From the NCBI GenBank assembly GCA_027587225.1, contig JAPDDQ010000022.1, forward strand, positions 1 through 64,000: a DNA stretch of 64,000 nt. The letters are read 5' to 3'. The notes below the pieces were generated by a model. That model saw only the letters and a list, made by a program, of their open reading frames with translations, was not told where the DNA came from and ran no database searches. The stretch is from Solirubrobacter taibaiensis (GTDB lineage Bacteria > Actinomycetota > Thermoleophilia > Solirubrobacterales > Solirubrobacteraceae). The translations under genes were made by a program, and so were the position numbers. This document shows, one piece after another, positions 25,301-33,146 of the stretch; the stretch's first letter is position 1, and the number at the start of each line of letters is the position of its first letter.

Positions 25301-26691
25301 CAGCGACGGCTCGTCGGGGCGAGCACGACGATCGTGGCGTCGTCCTCGAGCCGGTCGGCGGAGACGGCCATGATCGCGTCTTCCAGCGCGCGCACCGTCT
25401 CGGCGGGCGCGGCGTCGGCCGCGCCGCGGACGGCGGCGCGGACGCCGTCGGTCCCGAACGTGCCGCCGTCGTGCGTGCGCCGGCCGAGCACGCCGTCGGA
25501 GACGAGCAGGAGCCGCTCACCGGGCGCGAGGCGCCGGCGCGAGACCACGAACGTACGCTTGGCCGGTCCCACCCCGAGGCTGTCGTAGGTCGGGCCTTCG
25601 AGCGCGCTGAGCTGACCGCGCTCGTTGATCAGCAGCGGCCGTTGCTCGCCGCAGGTGATCCAGGAGAACGAGCTCGACGGTCCGTGCCAGCGCCCGATGG
25701 TGGCGTTGACGAAGGCGCCTTCGACGGCGACCTCGCGGATCGTGCGGTGGATCGCCAACACGGTCTCCACGAGATCGCCGGTGACCTTGCGCTTGGCCCG
25801 GAACGCGCCGAGCGAGACCGCGCCCAACGCGGCCGCGGTCGTGCCGGAGCCCATGCTGTCGGCCACGCCGAGCCAGGCGCCGTCACGGTTTTCGACGTAG
25901 TCGAACCAGTCGCCGCCGATCTCGTAGCCGGGCAGCACGTTCCCGGCGACGAGCGCACCGGTGATGCGGGCGATCCGCGGCGGGAGCAGGTTCTGCTGGA
26001 TCTCGGCCGCCGGACTGGTCTCCTTGCGCCGACGGGCGATGTCGAACACGTCGGTGTACGCGTCGGCCAGCGCCAGGGAGGCGGCGGCCTGCCGCGCGAG
26101 CGCCACCAGCGCGTGCTCGGGCGCGTCGACCGCGAGCAGGATCCCGAGCGTGCGCCCGCGCAGGGACAGTGGGGCGAGCACGCTGCCCGGCAGCTCGTCC
26201 GCGATCTGACGCCGCAGGGCGACCAGACCCTCACGGGGCAACTCGGGGCCGACGGCCAGCGGGAGATCGAGCGTCTCCGGGAACTCCTCCGACCCGGCGA
26301 GGCGCAGCAGGTGCGTGCCTTCGAGGTCGATCAGGTAGAGCGCGACGGAGGTCACACCGGCCAGCCGGCGCGCCTCGGACACGATCTGGTCGCCCAGCAG
26401 GTGCGGCGGGACCTTGTTGAGCACCTCGGTGACGTCGAGTGGGGTCGGCCCGCCCGCGAGCTCGCCGGCGGGACGCAACGCGTCGGTCTGGTTGGCATCG
26501 GCGCTCTCGTCCGACCGCCGGCGCGCGATCCTGACCAGCTCCGCGCGGGAGCCGAAGTGCCGGTAGACCGTGGCGCGTGACACCTCGGCCGCGGCCGCGA
26601 TCTCCTCGAGGCTGGCCTCGGGTTCGGTCCTGAGCAGCGTCATCGTGCTCTCGAGAATCCGGTCCGCGTTGTGGGCGGCGTCGGTGCGCAT
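25300..26691 (-). CDS. TetR-type DNA-binding domain fused to GAF and SpoIIE/PP2C phosphatase
   Basis: 463 aa. Residues 5-55 are a TetR HTH (ADRILESTMTLLRTEPEASL, AAEVSRATVYRHFGSRAELV). Residues about 85-225 look like a GAF sensor (VSEARRLAGVTSVALYLID, LAPLSLRGRTLGILLAVDAPE). Residues 235-460 are a SpoIIE-type phosphatase: IQQNLLPPRI, GGDWFDYVENRDGAWLGVADSM, LLLVSDGVLGRR and LEDDATIVVLAP supply the metal-binding aspartates. SpoIIE/RsbU enzymes usually dephosphorylate anti-anti-sigma factors; joining one to a TetR HTH in one chain is unusual. Divergent from the MscS-like gene with a palindromic site between. Confidence 0.88.
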   Translation of the reverse strand: MRTDAAHNADRILESTMTLLRTEPEASLEEIAAAAEVSRATVYRHFGSRAELVRIARRRSDESADANQTDALRPAGELAGGPTPLDVTEVLNKVPPHLLGDQIVSEARRLAGVTSVALYLIDLEGTHLLRLAGSEEFPETLDLPLAVGPELPREGLVALRRQIADELPGSVLAPLSLRGRTLGILLAVDAPEHALVALARQAAASLALADAYTDVFDIARRRKETSPAAEIQQNLLPPRIARITGALVAGNVLPGYEIGGDWFDYVENRDGAWLGVADSMGSGTTAAALGAVSLGAFRAKRKVTGDLVETVLAIHRTIREVAVEGAFVNATIGRWHGPSSSFSWITCGEQRPLLINERGQLSALEGPTYDSLGVGPAKRTFVVSRRRLAPGERLLLVSDGVLGRRTHDGGTFGTDGVRAAVRGAADAAPAETVRALEDAIMAVSADRLEDDATIVVLAPTSRR

Positions 26692-26730
26692 ATGCCCCTT
26701 CTGTCCGATACACGGTGAGACGAAACGTGA

Positions 26731-26747
26731 CGAACTGTCTCAGTTCG
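26731..26747. promoter_or_regulatory. Candidate operator between the TetR-phosphatase and MscS-like genes
   Basis: 17-bp palindrome CGAACTG-tct-CAGTTCG, 40 bases before the phosphatase ATG and 67 before the channel gene. The size and form suit a TetR-type dimer, and the adjacent TetR-fusion protein is the obvious candidate. TGAGAC and GTCTCA (26716, 26737) form a second overlapping inverted repeat. Confidence 0.5.
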
Positions 26748-26813
26748 GGCACGTATTGTCAGATTTGCCGCGTACGGTGATTCATTTGTTGCACCGCTGG
26801 ACAGAGCATTGGC

Positions 26814-27599
26814 ATGACTTCTCTTCTCGCTGACATTCAGGTCAGCGACTCGATCCAGCAGGGTCTCAACAGCCTGGTCGGCTTTCTGCCGCGGCTGCTC
26901 GGGTTCCTGCTGATCCTCGGCATCGGCTTCATCGTCGCCCGCGTCGTGAAGGGCATCCTCATCAAGGTGCTCGAGCGTGTCGGTCTCGACAAGGCCATGC
27001 ACACCGGTTCAACCGGCCAGTACGTGAACAAGGTGGCGCCGGACCTCAAGCCCAGTCGCGTGATCGGCGTGATCGCGTTCTGGTTCATCTTCCTCGGCGT
27101 CATCTCGATCGCCGTCTCCCAGCTCGGCATCCCCGCGCTGACGGACTTCGTCGCCACGATTGCGGCCTATCTGCCCAACGTCGTCGCCGCGATCCTGATC
27201 TTCGTCGTCGCCGGCGTCGTCGCCGCCGCGTTCGGCGCGCTCGTCGCCCGCACGATGGGTGACACGCCGACCGGCAAGGTCGTCGGCTCGGTCGTCCCGG
27301 TGCTGGTCATGGCGATCGCCGCCTTCATGATCCTCAACCAGCTCAAGATCGCGCCGGAGATCGTCACGATCACCTACGCCGCCCTCATCGGTGGCGTGTT
27401 CCTCGCGATGGCGCTCGCCTTCGGCCTCGGCGGCCGCGACGTCGCCGCCCGCATGCTCGGCGACGCCTACGACAAGGGCCAGGAGCAGCGCGGCCAGGTC
27501 AAGCAGGACATGCGTGTCGGCAAGGAGCGCGCCAAGGATGAGGCGAACGCGCGCACGCCGGACACCAACGGCCCCGCGGCCGTCGCGCCCGCGCGCTGA
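26814..27599 (+). CDS. MscS-like membrane protein (conserved TM-helix repeats)
   Basis: 261 aa with five hydrophobic segments (LLGFLLILGIGFIVARVVKG, RVIGVIAFWFIFLGVISIAV, LPNVVAAILIFVVAGVVAAAF, VVPVLVMAIAAFMILNQL, YAALIGGVFLAMALAFGLGG). The last resembles the pore-lining GGRDVAARM end of small mechanosensitive-channel-like proteins, but the soluble MscS beta domain is absent; the C-terminus is a charged tail. Probably an inner-membrane channel or scaffold of the stress response. First of three co-oriented stress-type genes. Confidence 0.82.
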   Translation: MTSLLADIQVSDSIQQGLNSLVGFLPRLLGFLLILGIGFIVARVVKGILIKVLERVGLDKAMHTGSTGQYVNKVAPDLKPSRVIGVIAFWFIFLGVISIAVSQLGIPALTDFVATIAAYLPNVVAAILIFVVAGVVAAAFGALVARTMGDTPTGKVVGSVVPVLVMAIAAFMILNQLKIAPEIVTITYAALIGGVFLAMALAFGLGGRDVAARMLGDAYDKGQEQRGQVKQDMRVGKERAKDEANARTPDTNGPAAVAPAR

Positions 27600-27646
27600 T
27601 CACCGGCACCGACCTCTCAACGAACCCCAAGACACAGGAGGCCCCC

Positions 27647-28420
27647 ATGGCCACCACGAACAACGACATTCTCAGCTGGCGCGGCCAGGATCTGCTCGAC
27701 TCGAGCGGCGACAAGATCGGCAAGATCGAGGAGATCTACCTCGACGCCGACACCGACGCTCCCGAGTGGGCGCTGGTGACGACCGGCATGTTCGGCACCA
27801 AGCAGTCGTTCGTCCCGATCGAGGGCGCGACGACCAGTGACGACGGGATCAGCGTCCCGTTCGAGAAGGCGACCGTCAAGGACGCCCCGAAGATCGAGCC
27901 CGACGGCGCGCTCTCCCCGCAGGAAGAGGACGAGCTCTACCGCCACTACGGGCGCGGTGACGTCGACGTCGACACCGTCCGCAACACGTCGGGCAGCGAC
28001 ACCACGGCCGGCGAGCGCGGCGGCCCGGGCCAGGACACCAGCGGCCCGAACACCGACGACGCGATGACCCGCTCCGAGGAGGAGCTGCGCGTCGGCACCA
28101 CCGAGCGTGAAGCCGGCAAGGTCCGCCTGAAGAAGTACGTCGTCGAGGACGAGGTCACCAAGACCGTCCCCGTCCGCCGCGAAGAGGTCCGCCTCGAGCG
28201 CGAGCCGATCACCGACGCCAACCGTGGCGACGCCGCGTCCGGCCCGGACATCTCCGAGGAGGAGCACGAGGTCGTGCTCCACGAGGAGGAGGTCGTCGTC
28301 GACAAGCAGGCCGTCGCCAAGGAGCGCGTGCGCCTCGACAAGGACGTCACCACCGAAGAGAAGACGGTCTCCGACACGGTGCGCTCGGAGCGCATCGACG
28401 TCGACGACTCGCGCCGCTGA
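27647..28420 (+). CDS. PRC-barrel and DUF2382 (YsnF/AvaK-like) stress protein
   Basis: 257 aa, with AGGAGG upstream of ATG 27647. Residues 8-85 form a PRC barrel (GQDLLDSSGDKIGKIEEIYL, EWALVTTGMFGTKQSFVPI). After an acidic, Gly/Thr-rich linker, residues 145-250 are a DUF2382 domain of alternating charged strands (RVGTTEREAGKVRLKKYVVE, VRREEVRLEREPI, EEEVVVDKQAVAKERVRL). Such proteins are known as general-stress proteins in several bacteria; their biochemical role is unclear. A stem-loop follows the stop. Confidence 0.92.
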   Translation: MATTNNDILSWRGQDLLDSSGDKIGKIEEIYLDADTDAPEWALVTTGMFGTKQSFVPIEGATTSDDGISVPFEKATVKDAPKIEPDGALSPQEEDELYRHYGRGDVDVDTVRNTSGSDTTAGERGGPGQDTSGPNTDDAMTRSEEELRVGTTEREAGKVRLKKYVVEDEVTKTVPVRREEVRLEREPITDANRGDAASGPDISEEEHEVVLHEEEVVVDKQAVAKERVRLDKDVTTEEKTVSDTVRSERIDVDDSRR

Positions 28421-28429
28421 GCCGAAGGC

Positions 28430-28455
28430 TGCGGCGAGCCACCCGGCTCGCCGCA
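28430..28455 (+). terminator. Perfect 11-bp stem-loop after the DUF2382 gene
   Basis: TGCGGCGAGCC and GGCTCGCCGCA pair perfectly around an ACCC loop, ten bases after the stop at 28420 and nine before the GTG of the next gene. There is no T-tract, so it could stop transcription, protect the upstream mRNA 3' end or separate expression of the two genes. Confidence 0.55.
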
Positions 28456-28464
28456 TGGCCGCGG

Positions 28465-29334
28465 GTGATCAAGCGCACGCTGGTCGCGTTCTACGACGAC
28501 CAGATGACGCATCACGCGGCCGCACTGACCTACTACTCGCTGATGTCGCTGTTCCCGGCCATGCTGCTGGGACTGTCGCTGCTCGGCGTGGTGGGCCAGT
28601 ACCCCGCGACCTACGACGCGATCCTCGGGTATCTGCGCGACGTCGTCCCGTCGTCGCTGCTGCAGCCGCTCGACAGCTCCCTGCGCACCGCGCTGCAGGC
28701 CAAGGGCACGGCCACGACCACGCTCGTGGTCAGCGCCATCCTCGCGTTCTACGGCACGACGGGCGTGCTCGAAGCGGCCCGGCGTGCGTTGAACGTCGTC
28801 TTCGACGTCTCCAATGGCCGCAGCTTCCTGCGGCGCAAGACCGTCGACGTGCTCTCGACCGTCGTCCTGGGGGCACTGATCCTCACCAGCCTGGTGCTGG
28901 TCTTCGTCGGCGGTGGCTTCGCCACCGACCTGCTCGGCTTCGCCGGGCTCGGCGAGGATGTCGCCCGCGCGTGGAACATCGCCCGTTGGCCGGGCGCGGC
29001 GCTGATCGCGACGCTCGTGTTCTCGTTCCTGTACTACGTGACGCCGGACGTGAAGCACCGGTCGTTCCGCTGGGTCACGCCCGGGGCCGCGATCGCCGTC
29101 ACGCTGTGGGTGCTGGCCTCCTACGGCTTCTCGCTCTACCTCACGCGGGTCGCCGACGCGGGCGCGATCTACGGCGCCTTCGCCGGCGCGATCGTGCTCG
29201 TCGCCTGGTTGTGGCTGACGAACGTCGCGCTGTTGTTCGGCGCCGAGCTCAACGCGGAGCTCGAACGCGAGACGGAGCTCGACGAGGGCGTGCCGCCGCG
29301 CGACACGCTCAACCGTCCCGAACGGGTCGGTTGA
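28465..29334 (+). CDS. YihY/virulence factor BrkB family membrane protein
   Basis: 289 aa from GTG 28465, directly after the stem-loop. Starts IKRTLVAFYDDQMTHHAAALTYYSL, the family hallmark (helix with D-x-x-xxHAAALTYYSLMSLFP), then about six membrane helices; NVALLFGAELNAELERE near the C-terminus is also diagnostic. Function is not established for the family. The stop is six bases from the stop of the convergent amidase gene. Confidence 0.9.
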   Translation: MIKRTLVAFYDDQMTHHAAALTYYSLMSLFPAMLLGLSLLGVVGQYPATYDAILGYLRDVVPSSLLQPLDSSLRTALQAKGTATTTLVVSAILAFYGTTGVLEAARRALNVVFDVSNGRSFLRRKTVDVLSTVVLGALILTSLVLVFVGGGFATDLLGFAGLGEDVARAWNIARWPGAALIATLVFSFLYYVTPDVKHRSFRWVTPGAAIAVTLWVLASYGFSLYLTRVADAGAIYGAFAGAIVLVAWLWLTNVALLFGAELNAELERETELDEGVPPRDTLNRPERVG

Positions 29335-29340
29335 GCTCGC

Positions 29341-31599
29341 TCAGCGCGGACGCGGCCGCGCCGGGATGCCCGCGGGGTCGGTGGCACGGTACTTCGGCCA
29401 CTCGCTGCGCCACGTGCGCCCGTTGAGCCAGGGCAGGAACGTCAGCGGGTCGTAGTGCTGCACGAACCCGGCCAGGTCCAGCTGCGGATCGCGCGCGAGC
29501 GCGGCCAGTGCCGCGTCGCGCCACCAGTTCACGAGCGAGAAGTCGGTGACGCCCAGCAGCGCGAGCGTGAGCGCCTCGGCTTCCGTCGGGTTCCGCGCCC
29601 ACTCGGACCGGTAGCGCACGACCGGGTCGCCCGGGGTCGGTCCCGGATGCCAGTCGTTCGTCGTGCCCGACGTGTCGGTCGCCGTGAAGTCCAGCGGCGA
29701 GACGATCTCGTTGGCGAACACCTCCACGCGCACGCCACGCCGGCCGGAGCCGATGTTCCCCGCGTGGGCGAGGTAGTCGCCGAGCAGGATGTTCACCGGC
29801 GTCGTGTTCGGCGTCGTCGGCGCCGTCGCGACCTCCCCGCGGCTCAGCTGCAGCAGGAACATCCCCAGCGCGGTGTTGTCCGCCGCCCAGCCCTCGGCCA
29901 GCGTCGGCCGTCGCGGCGCGCCGGGCGGCCGGTTGTTCCACAGCGGCGCCACGGACGGATGGGTGCCCGCCGCGGAGTTGCGGAACCGCACGCCGAGCTC
30001 GCACTCCTTCTTGCGCGTGAGCACGCGGTTCAGCCAGTCGGGGTTCTCGGGCACGACACGGTCGAAGTTCATCCCGGGCGGGCGGCCGAGGTGCATGTAG
30101 AGCGAGTAGACGGTGGTCGGCGGTTCGTTGTAGTCGATCCGGTTGGCGAACACCGGCGGGGTGGCGGTGGGGTTCGCCGGGCGCGGGTCGAGCCGATGGA
30201 AGACCTCGTGGCGCACGAGCATGAACGCGAGGCTCAAGCCGTTGCCCTCGGTGGGGAAGCGGGCGGCGACGAGCTCTCCGTTGGCCATGGCGTAGATACG
30301 CGAGGCCTCCGGCAGCTCGAACGTCGCCGGCGACCCGTGGTTGCCGTGCACGCCGGGGCGGCGACGCGCGAGCACGGTCAGGACCGACTGGTCCCAGTAG
30401 TACTCCTTCAGCGGCGTGTTCCCGTTGCGGGTGGGGAGCGAGTACGGGCGCGCGTCGACCGCCGTGTCCGGTGTCAGGGGGCTGTGGTCGAACGGCCACC
30501 ACCACCAGTCCCACGTCTCGCGCGCGAAGCGGTGCCAGTCGAACAGCGGCCCGGGGCAGTCGTGGTCGTCGCCGCCGGTCGAGGCGCCGGAGTAGCCGTG
30601 ACCGTGGAACCCGCGGAAGACGCGGAACAGGTTCTCCCAGTGGTCGTTGCGTCGCGGGAGTGCCGGCTGCTCCGGGGTGGTCGCCGTGGCGGCGATCGCA
30701 TCCCGCGGCGGCCGGACGCCGCCCGGGTACACCGCTTCCAGGGCGGCCGCGGTGGGCGGCACCGGCGTGGCCGGCAACCCGAACCGCTGCGGCGAGCGCG
30801 ACAGGCCCTCGTCGGCGAGCACGATCTCGCGGAACCGGACGGCGTCGTCGATCATCTCGTGGTGGGCGTTGGTCTCGTCGCCGAAGCCGCGTGCGCGGCT
30901 CTTCCACGGGTACAGCGAGAAGTTGCGCGGCAGCTGGTACTCCTCCGCGAACCAGCGGGCGAGCAGCGCCCACGCGCGGTACTGCTGCTCGCTGAAGAGC
31001 GCCTCCGGCACCCGGACCGGGTTGCGCCACGGCCCGGCGAAGCGCGGCGTGGTCCAGAGGCCGACCGCGGGCTCGTTCAACCCGGCGACGCGGATGTAGA
31101 ACTTCAGGCCCGGGAAGTCTTCGTCGACCTCGTTCAGCGTGTCGTTGCCGGACATCGGGAGCCAGTGGTTGTGGGCCATCCGGCGCAGGGGAACCGCGGC
31201 GCCGGCCGCGCTGGTCGAGGACCACGGGCCGATCAGGGGATTGCCGCCGTAGTTGCCGAACGGATGCGCGGTCTCGACGCCGATCGCCCAGTTGTTGACG
31301 AACGTGGCGTGGTGCGTCTTGCGCGGGAGTTCCATCCCCTGCATGACCGTGCCGTCACCGGAGATGTACAGCTGGGTCGTCAGGCCCTTCTTCTTGCCGG
31401 TGCCCAGGAACGCCCGCCGGAACATCTCGCGGCCGTTGCTGCGGGGCGCCCAGCCACTGGTCTGGTGCACGACGAGCGCCTTGACGTCGCTGATGCGCGC
31501 ACCGATGCCGTTGGGGAACGTCGTGAGCGGGGAGATCTCCTGCCAGGGCGTGTCGGAGAAGACCGTGAGCAGCCGGTTGCGGAGTTGTTGCGCGGGCAT
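29341..31599 (-). CDS. Large protein with N-terminal peptidoglycan-amidase-like domain, last gene of the five-gene operon
   Basis: 752 aa. Residues 30-120 look like an Amidase_2/PGRP-type N-acetylmuramoyl-L-alanine amidase (VKALVVHQTSGWAPRS with the first zinc His, LTTQLYISGDGTVMQGMELP, HHATFVNNWAIGVETAH). The rest has no domain I recognise; it is Trp- and Pro-rich with several His-rich places (GDDHDCPGPLFDWHRFARETWDWWWWPFDH). No signal peptide or membrane helix. Its start overlaps the preceding stop (ATGA). Most likely acts on cell-wall or structurally similar substrate if delivered by another machinery. Confidence 0.78.
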   Translation of the reverse strand: MPAQQLRNRLLTVFSDTPWQEISPLTTFPNGIGARISDVKALVVHQTSGWAPRSNGREMFRRAFLGTGKKKGLTTQLYISGDGTVMQGMELPRKTHHATFVNNWAIGVETAHPFGNYGGNPLIGPWSSTSAAGAAVPLRRMAHNHWLPMSGNDTLNEVDEDFPGLKFYIRVAGLNEPAVGLWTTPRFAGPWRNPVRVPEALFSEQQYRAWALLARWFAEEYQLPRNFSLYPWKSRARGFGDETNAHHEMIDDAVRFREIVLADEGLSRSPQRFGLPATPVPPTAAALEAVYPGGVRPPRDAIAATATTPEQPALPRRNDHWENLFRVFRGFHGHGYSGASTGGDDHDCPGPLFDWHRFARETWDWWWWPFDHSPLTPDTAVDARPYSLPTRNGNTPLKEYYWDQSVLTVLARRRPGVHGNHGSPATFELPEASRIYAMANGELVAARFPTEGNGLSLAFMLVRHEVFHRLDPRPANPTATPPVFANRIDYNEPPTTVYSLYMHLGRPPGMNFDRVVPENPDWLNRVLTRKKECELGVRFRNSAAGTHPSVAPLWNNRPPGAPRRPTLAEGWAADNTALGMFLLQLSRGEVATAPTTPNTTPVNILLGDYLAHAGNIGSGRRGVRVEVFANEIVSPLDFTATDTSGTTNDWHPGPTPGDPVVRYRSEWARNPTEAEALTLALLGVTDFSLVNWWRDAALAALARDPQLDLAGFVQHYDPLTFLPWLNGRTWRSEWPKYRATDPAGIPARPRPR

Positions 31600-33146
31600 C
31601 AGGCGTCCGTGGTGTCGAAGTGCAGGCCGCTGGACCCCTCGCCGCGCCCGACGCCCTTGCGCCGGCCGAGCCAGAGGTACGTCCCGCCGTCGATCCAGCG
31701 GGCCAGCTGATAGGCGCGGGTGACGCGCGCACCTTCGCGCGGGACCTCGTCCTCGCGCAGGCGCAGGTTCGGGTCGCTCGCCAGCGGCGCGAGCACGCGT
31801 CCGCTCGGCGCGCCGGCGAGCTTGAAGCTCATCGACGGGTTGGTCGGCACCGCGCGCTGCGGCAGCAGCGGGAACCAGTACGGCGGCGGGTCGGTGCGCA
31901 ACCGGTAGGGCAGCACGCGGTCCGGGCGGGCGGGCGGCGGCGTCGGTTCGACGCCCTCATGGGCGCGCTGGGCCTGATCCTGCGGGCGTCCGTCCGGGCC
32001 TTCCAGCGACCGCTCGACCGCCCACGCGAGGTTCGCGGTCTCGTCGCGCAGCAGCAGGACCTCCTCGACGTCGCGGCCCTGCAGGCTCTGGGCGAGCGCC
32101 GGTGCGAGCAGCAGCGCGCGGTCGGTCGCCCCGGTCAGCCCGAACATGTTCCAGCTGCCGGTCGGGTCGGTCGGCCCGACCGTCGTCACCTTGCCGAACG
32201 TGTCCCGCACGTCGAGCTTGTTGATCCGCGCGACCGAGCCGAGCGGCAGCTCCAGCGGCACGACCATCCAGTCCGCGCCGTAGACGAGTGCGAACCCGGA
32301 CAGCAGCATCCGGCCGAGGTCGGTGGCCTCGGCCTCGACGGCGCCGAAGTGCACGCGCGAGTCCTCGAACTCCCACAGGCGGGAGGCGGGCATGCCCGGG
32401 AAGGTGACGGCGCTGGGCACGACCGTCACCGGGCCGACGGTGGTGCGCCCGGTGGTGGTGGGCGTGCCCTTGGCGGTGAAGGAGTGCCAGTCGAGCCGGC
32501 CGTCCGTGTACTCGTCGGCCTCGAGCGTGATGCCGTCCGGGGCGGCGGTGGCGAACGCGTACTCGAGCCGGTCGTGCTGCCAGCCCGCGAGCGCGCCGCT
32601 CATCACGAGCCCGTTCACCCACGCCAGCCAGGTCTGCGCGACGGTGGTCACGGCGGCCTTGTCGGCCGTGGTCACGCCGGCGGGCAGTGGGCGGTTGGCG
32701 CGCACGTCGGCGGCGAGTGCCACGCCGTCGATCGCACGGCCGGCGAACGCGCTGTCGCCGCCGAGCGGGTACGCGGTGCGGAACGTCGTCACGTACTTGG
32801 CGAGGCTGCGGGCCGTGAGCAGGCGCTCGAAGTGCTGGCCCGCCCGGACGCGGGAGCGGCGGGTCGGCGCGGCGTGCACGTCGTCGGCCTCCACGAGCGC
32901 CTCCAACGGGGCGCCATTGACCGCGTACGGCTGCGGCGCGCCGGTGCGGCCGTGGCGAAGCCCGGTCAGGGGCGCCACCGAAGCGGTCACCTCCGTGGTG
33001 ATCGCGCTGCCGGTGGCCCCGGCGGCGAACTCGCCGAACTGCCACTGGCGGCCGAGCAGCCACAGCGGGTCGTGCAGCCGGGCCTCCAGGCCAGGGGAGA
33101 GCTCACGGTCGCGCGAGCTCGGTTCGAGCCGTTGCCACGTGCTCAT
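31599..33146 (-). CDS. Conserved-looking protein of unknown function, fourth gene of operon
   Basis: 515 aa from ATG 33146 (ATGA overlap with the upstream gene), not the longer frame. Starts MSTWQRLEPSSRDRELSPGLEARLHDPLWLLGRQWQFGEF; the DPLWLLGRQWQFGEF stretch recalls a widely distributed uncharacterised family in my memory but I cannot name it. Later parts are globular (MLLSGFALVYGADWMVVPLELPLGSVARINKLDV, VTRAYQLARWIDGGTYLWLGR). No signal, membrane helix or catalytic motif. Function unknown. Confidence 0.72.
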   Translation of the reverse strand: MSTWQRLEPSSRDRELSPGLEARLHDPLWLLGRQWQFGEFAAGATGSAITTEVTASVAPLTGLRHGRTGAPQPYAVNGAPLEALVEADDVHAAPTRRSRVRAGQHFERLLTARSLAKYVTTFRTAYPLGGDSAFAGRAIDGVALAADVRANRPLPAGVTTADKAAVTTVAQTWLAWVNGLVMSGALAGWQHDRLEYAFATAAPDGITLEADEYTDGRLDWHSFTAKGTPTTTGRTTVGPVTVVPSAVTFPGMPASRLWEFEDSRVHFGAVEAEATDLGRMLLSGFALVYGADWMVVPLELPLGSVARINKLDVRDTFGKVTTVGPTDPTGSWNMFGLTGATDRALLLAPALAQSLQGRDVEEVLLLRDETANLAWAVERSLEGPDGRPQDQAQRAHEGVEPTPPPARPDRVLPYRLRTDPPPYWFPLLPQRAVPTNPSMSFKLAGAPSGRVLAPLASDPNLRLREDEVPREGARVTRAYQLARWIDGGTYLWLGRRKGVGRGEGSSGLHFDTTDA

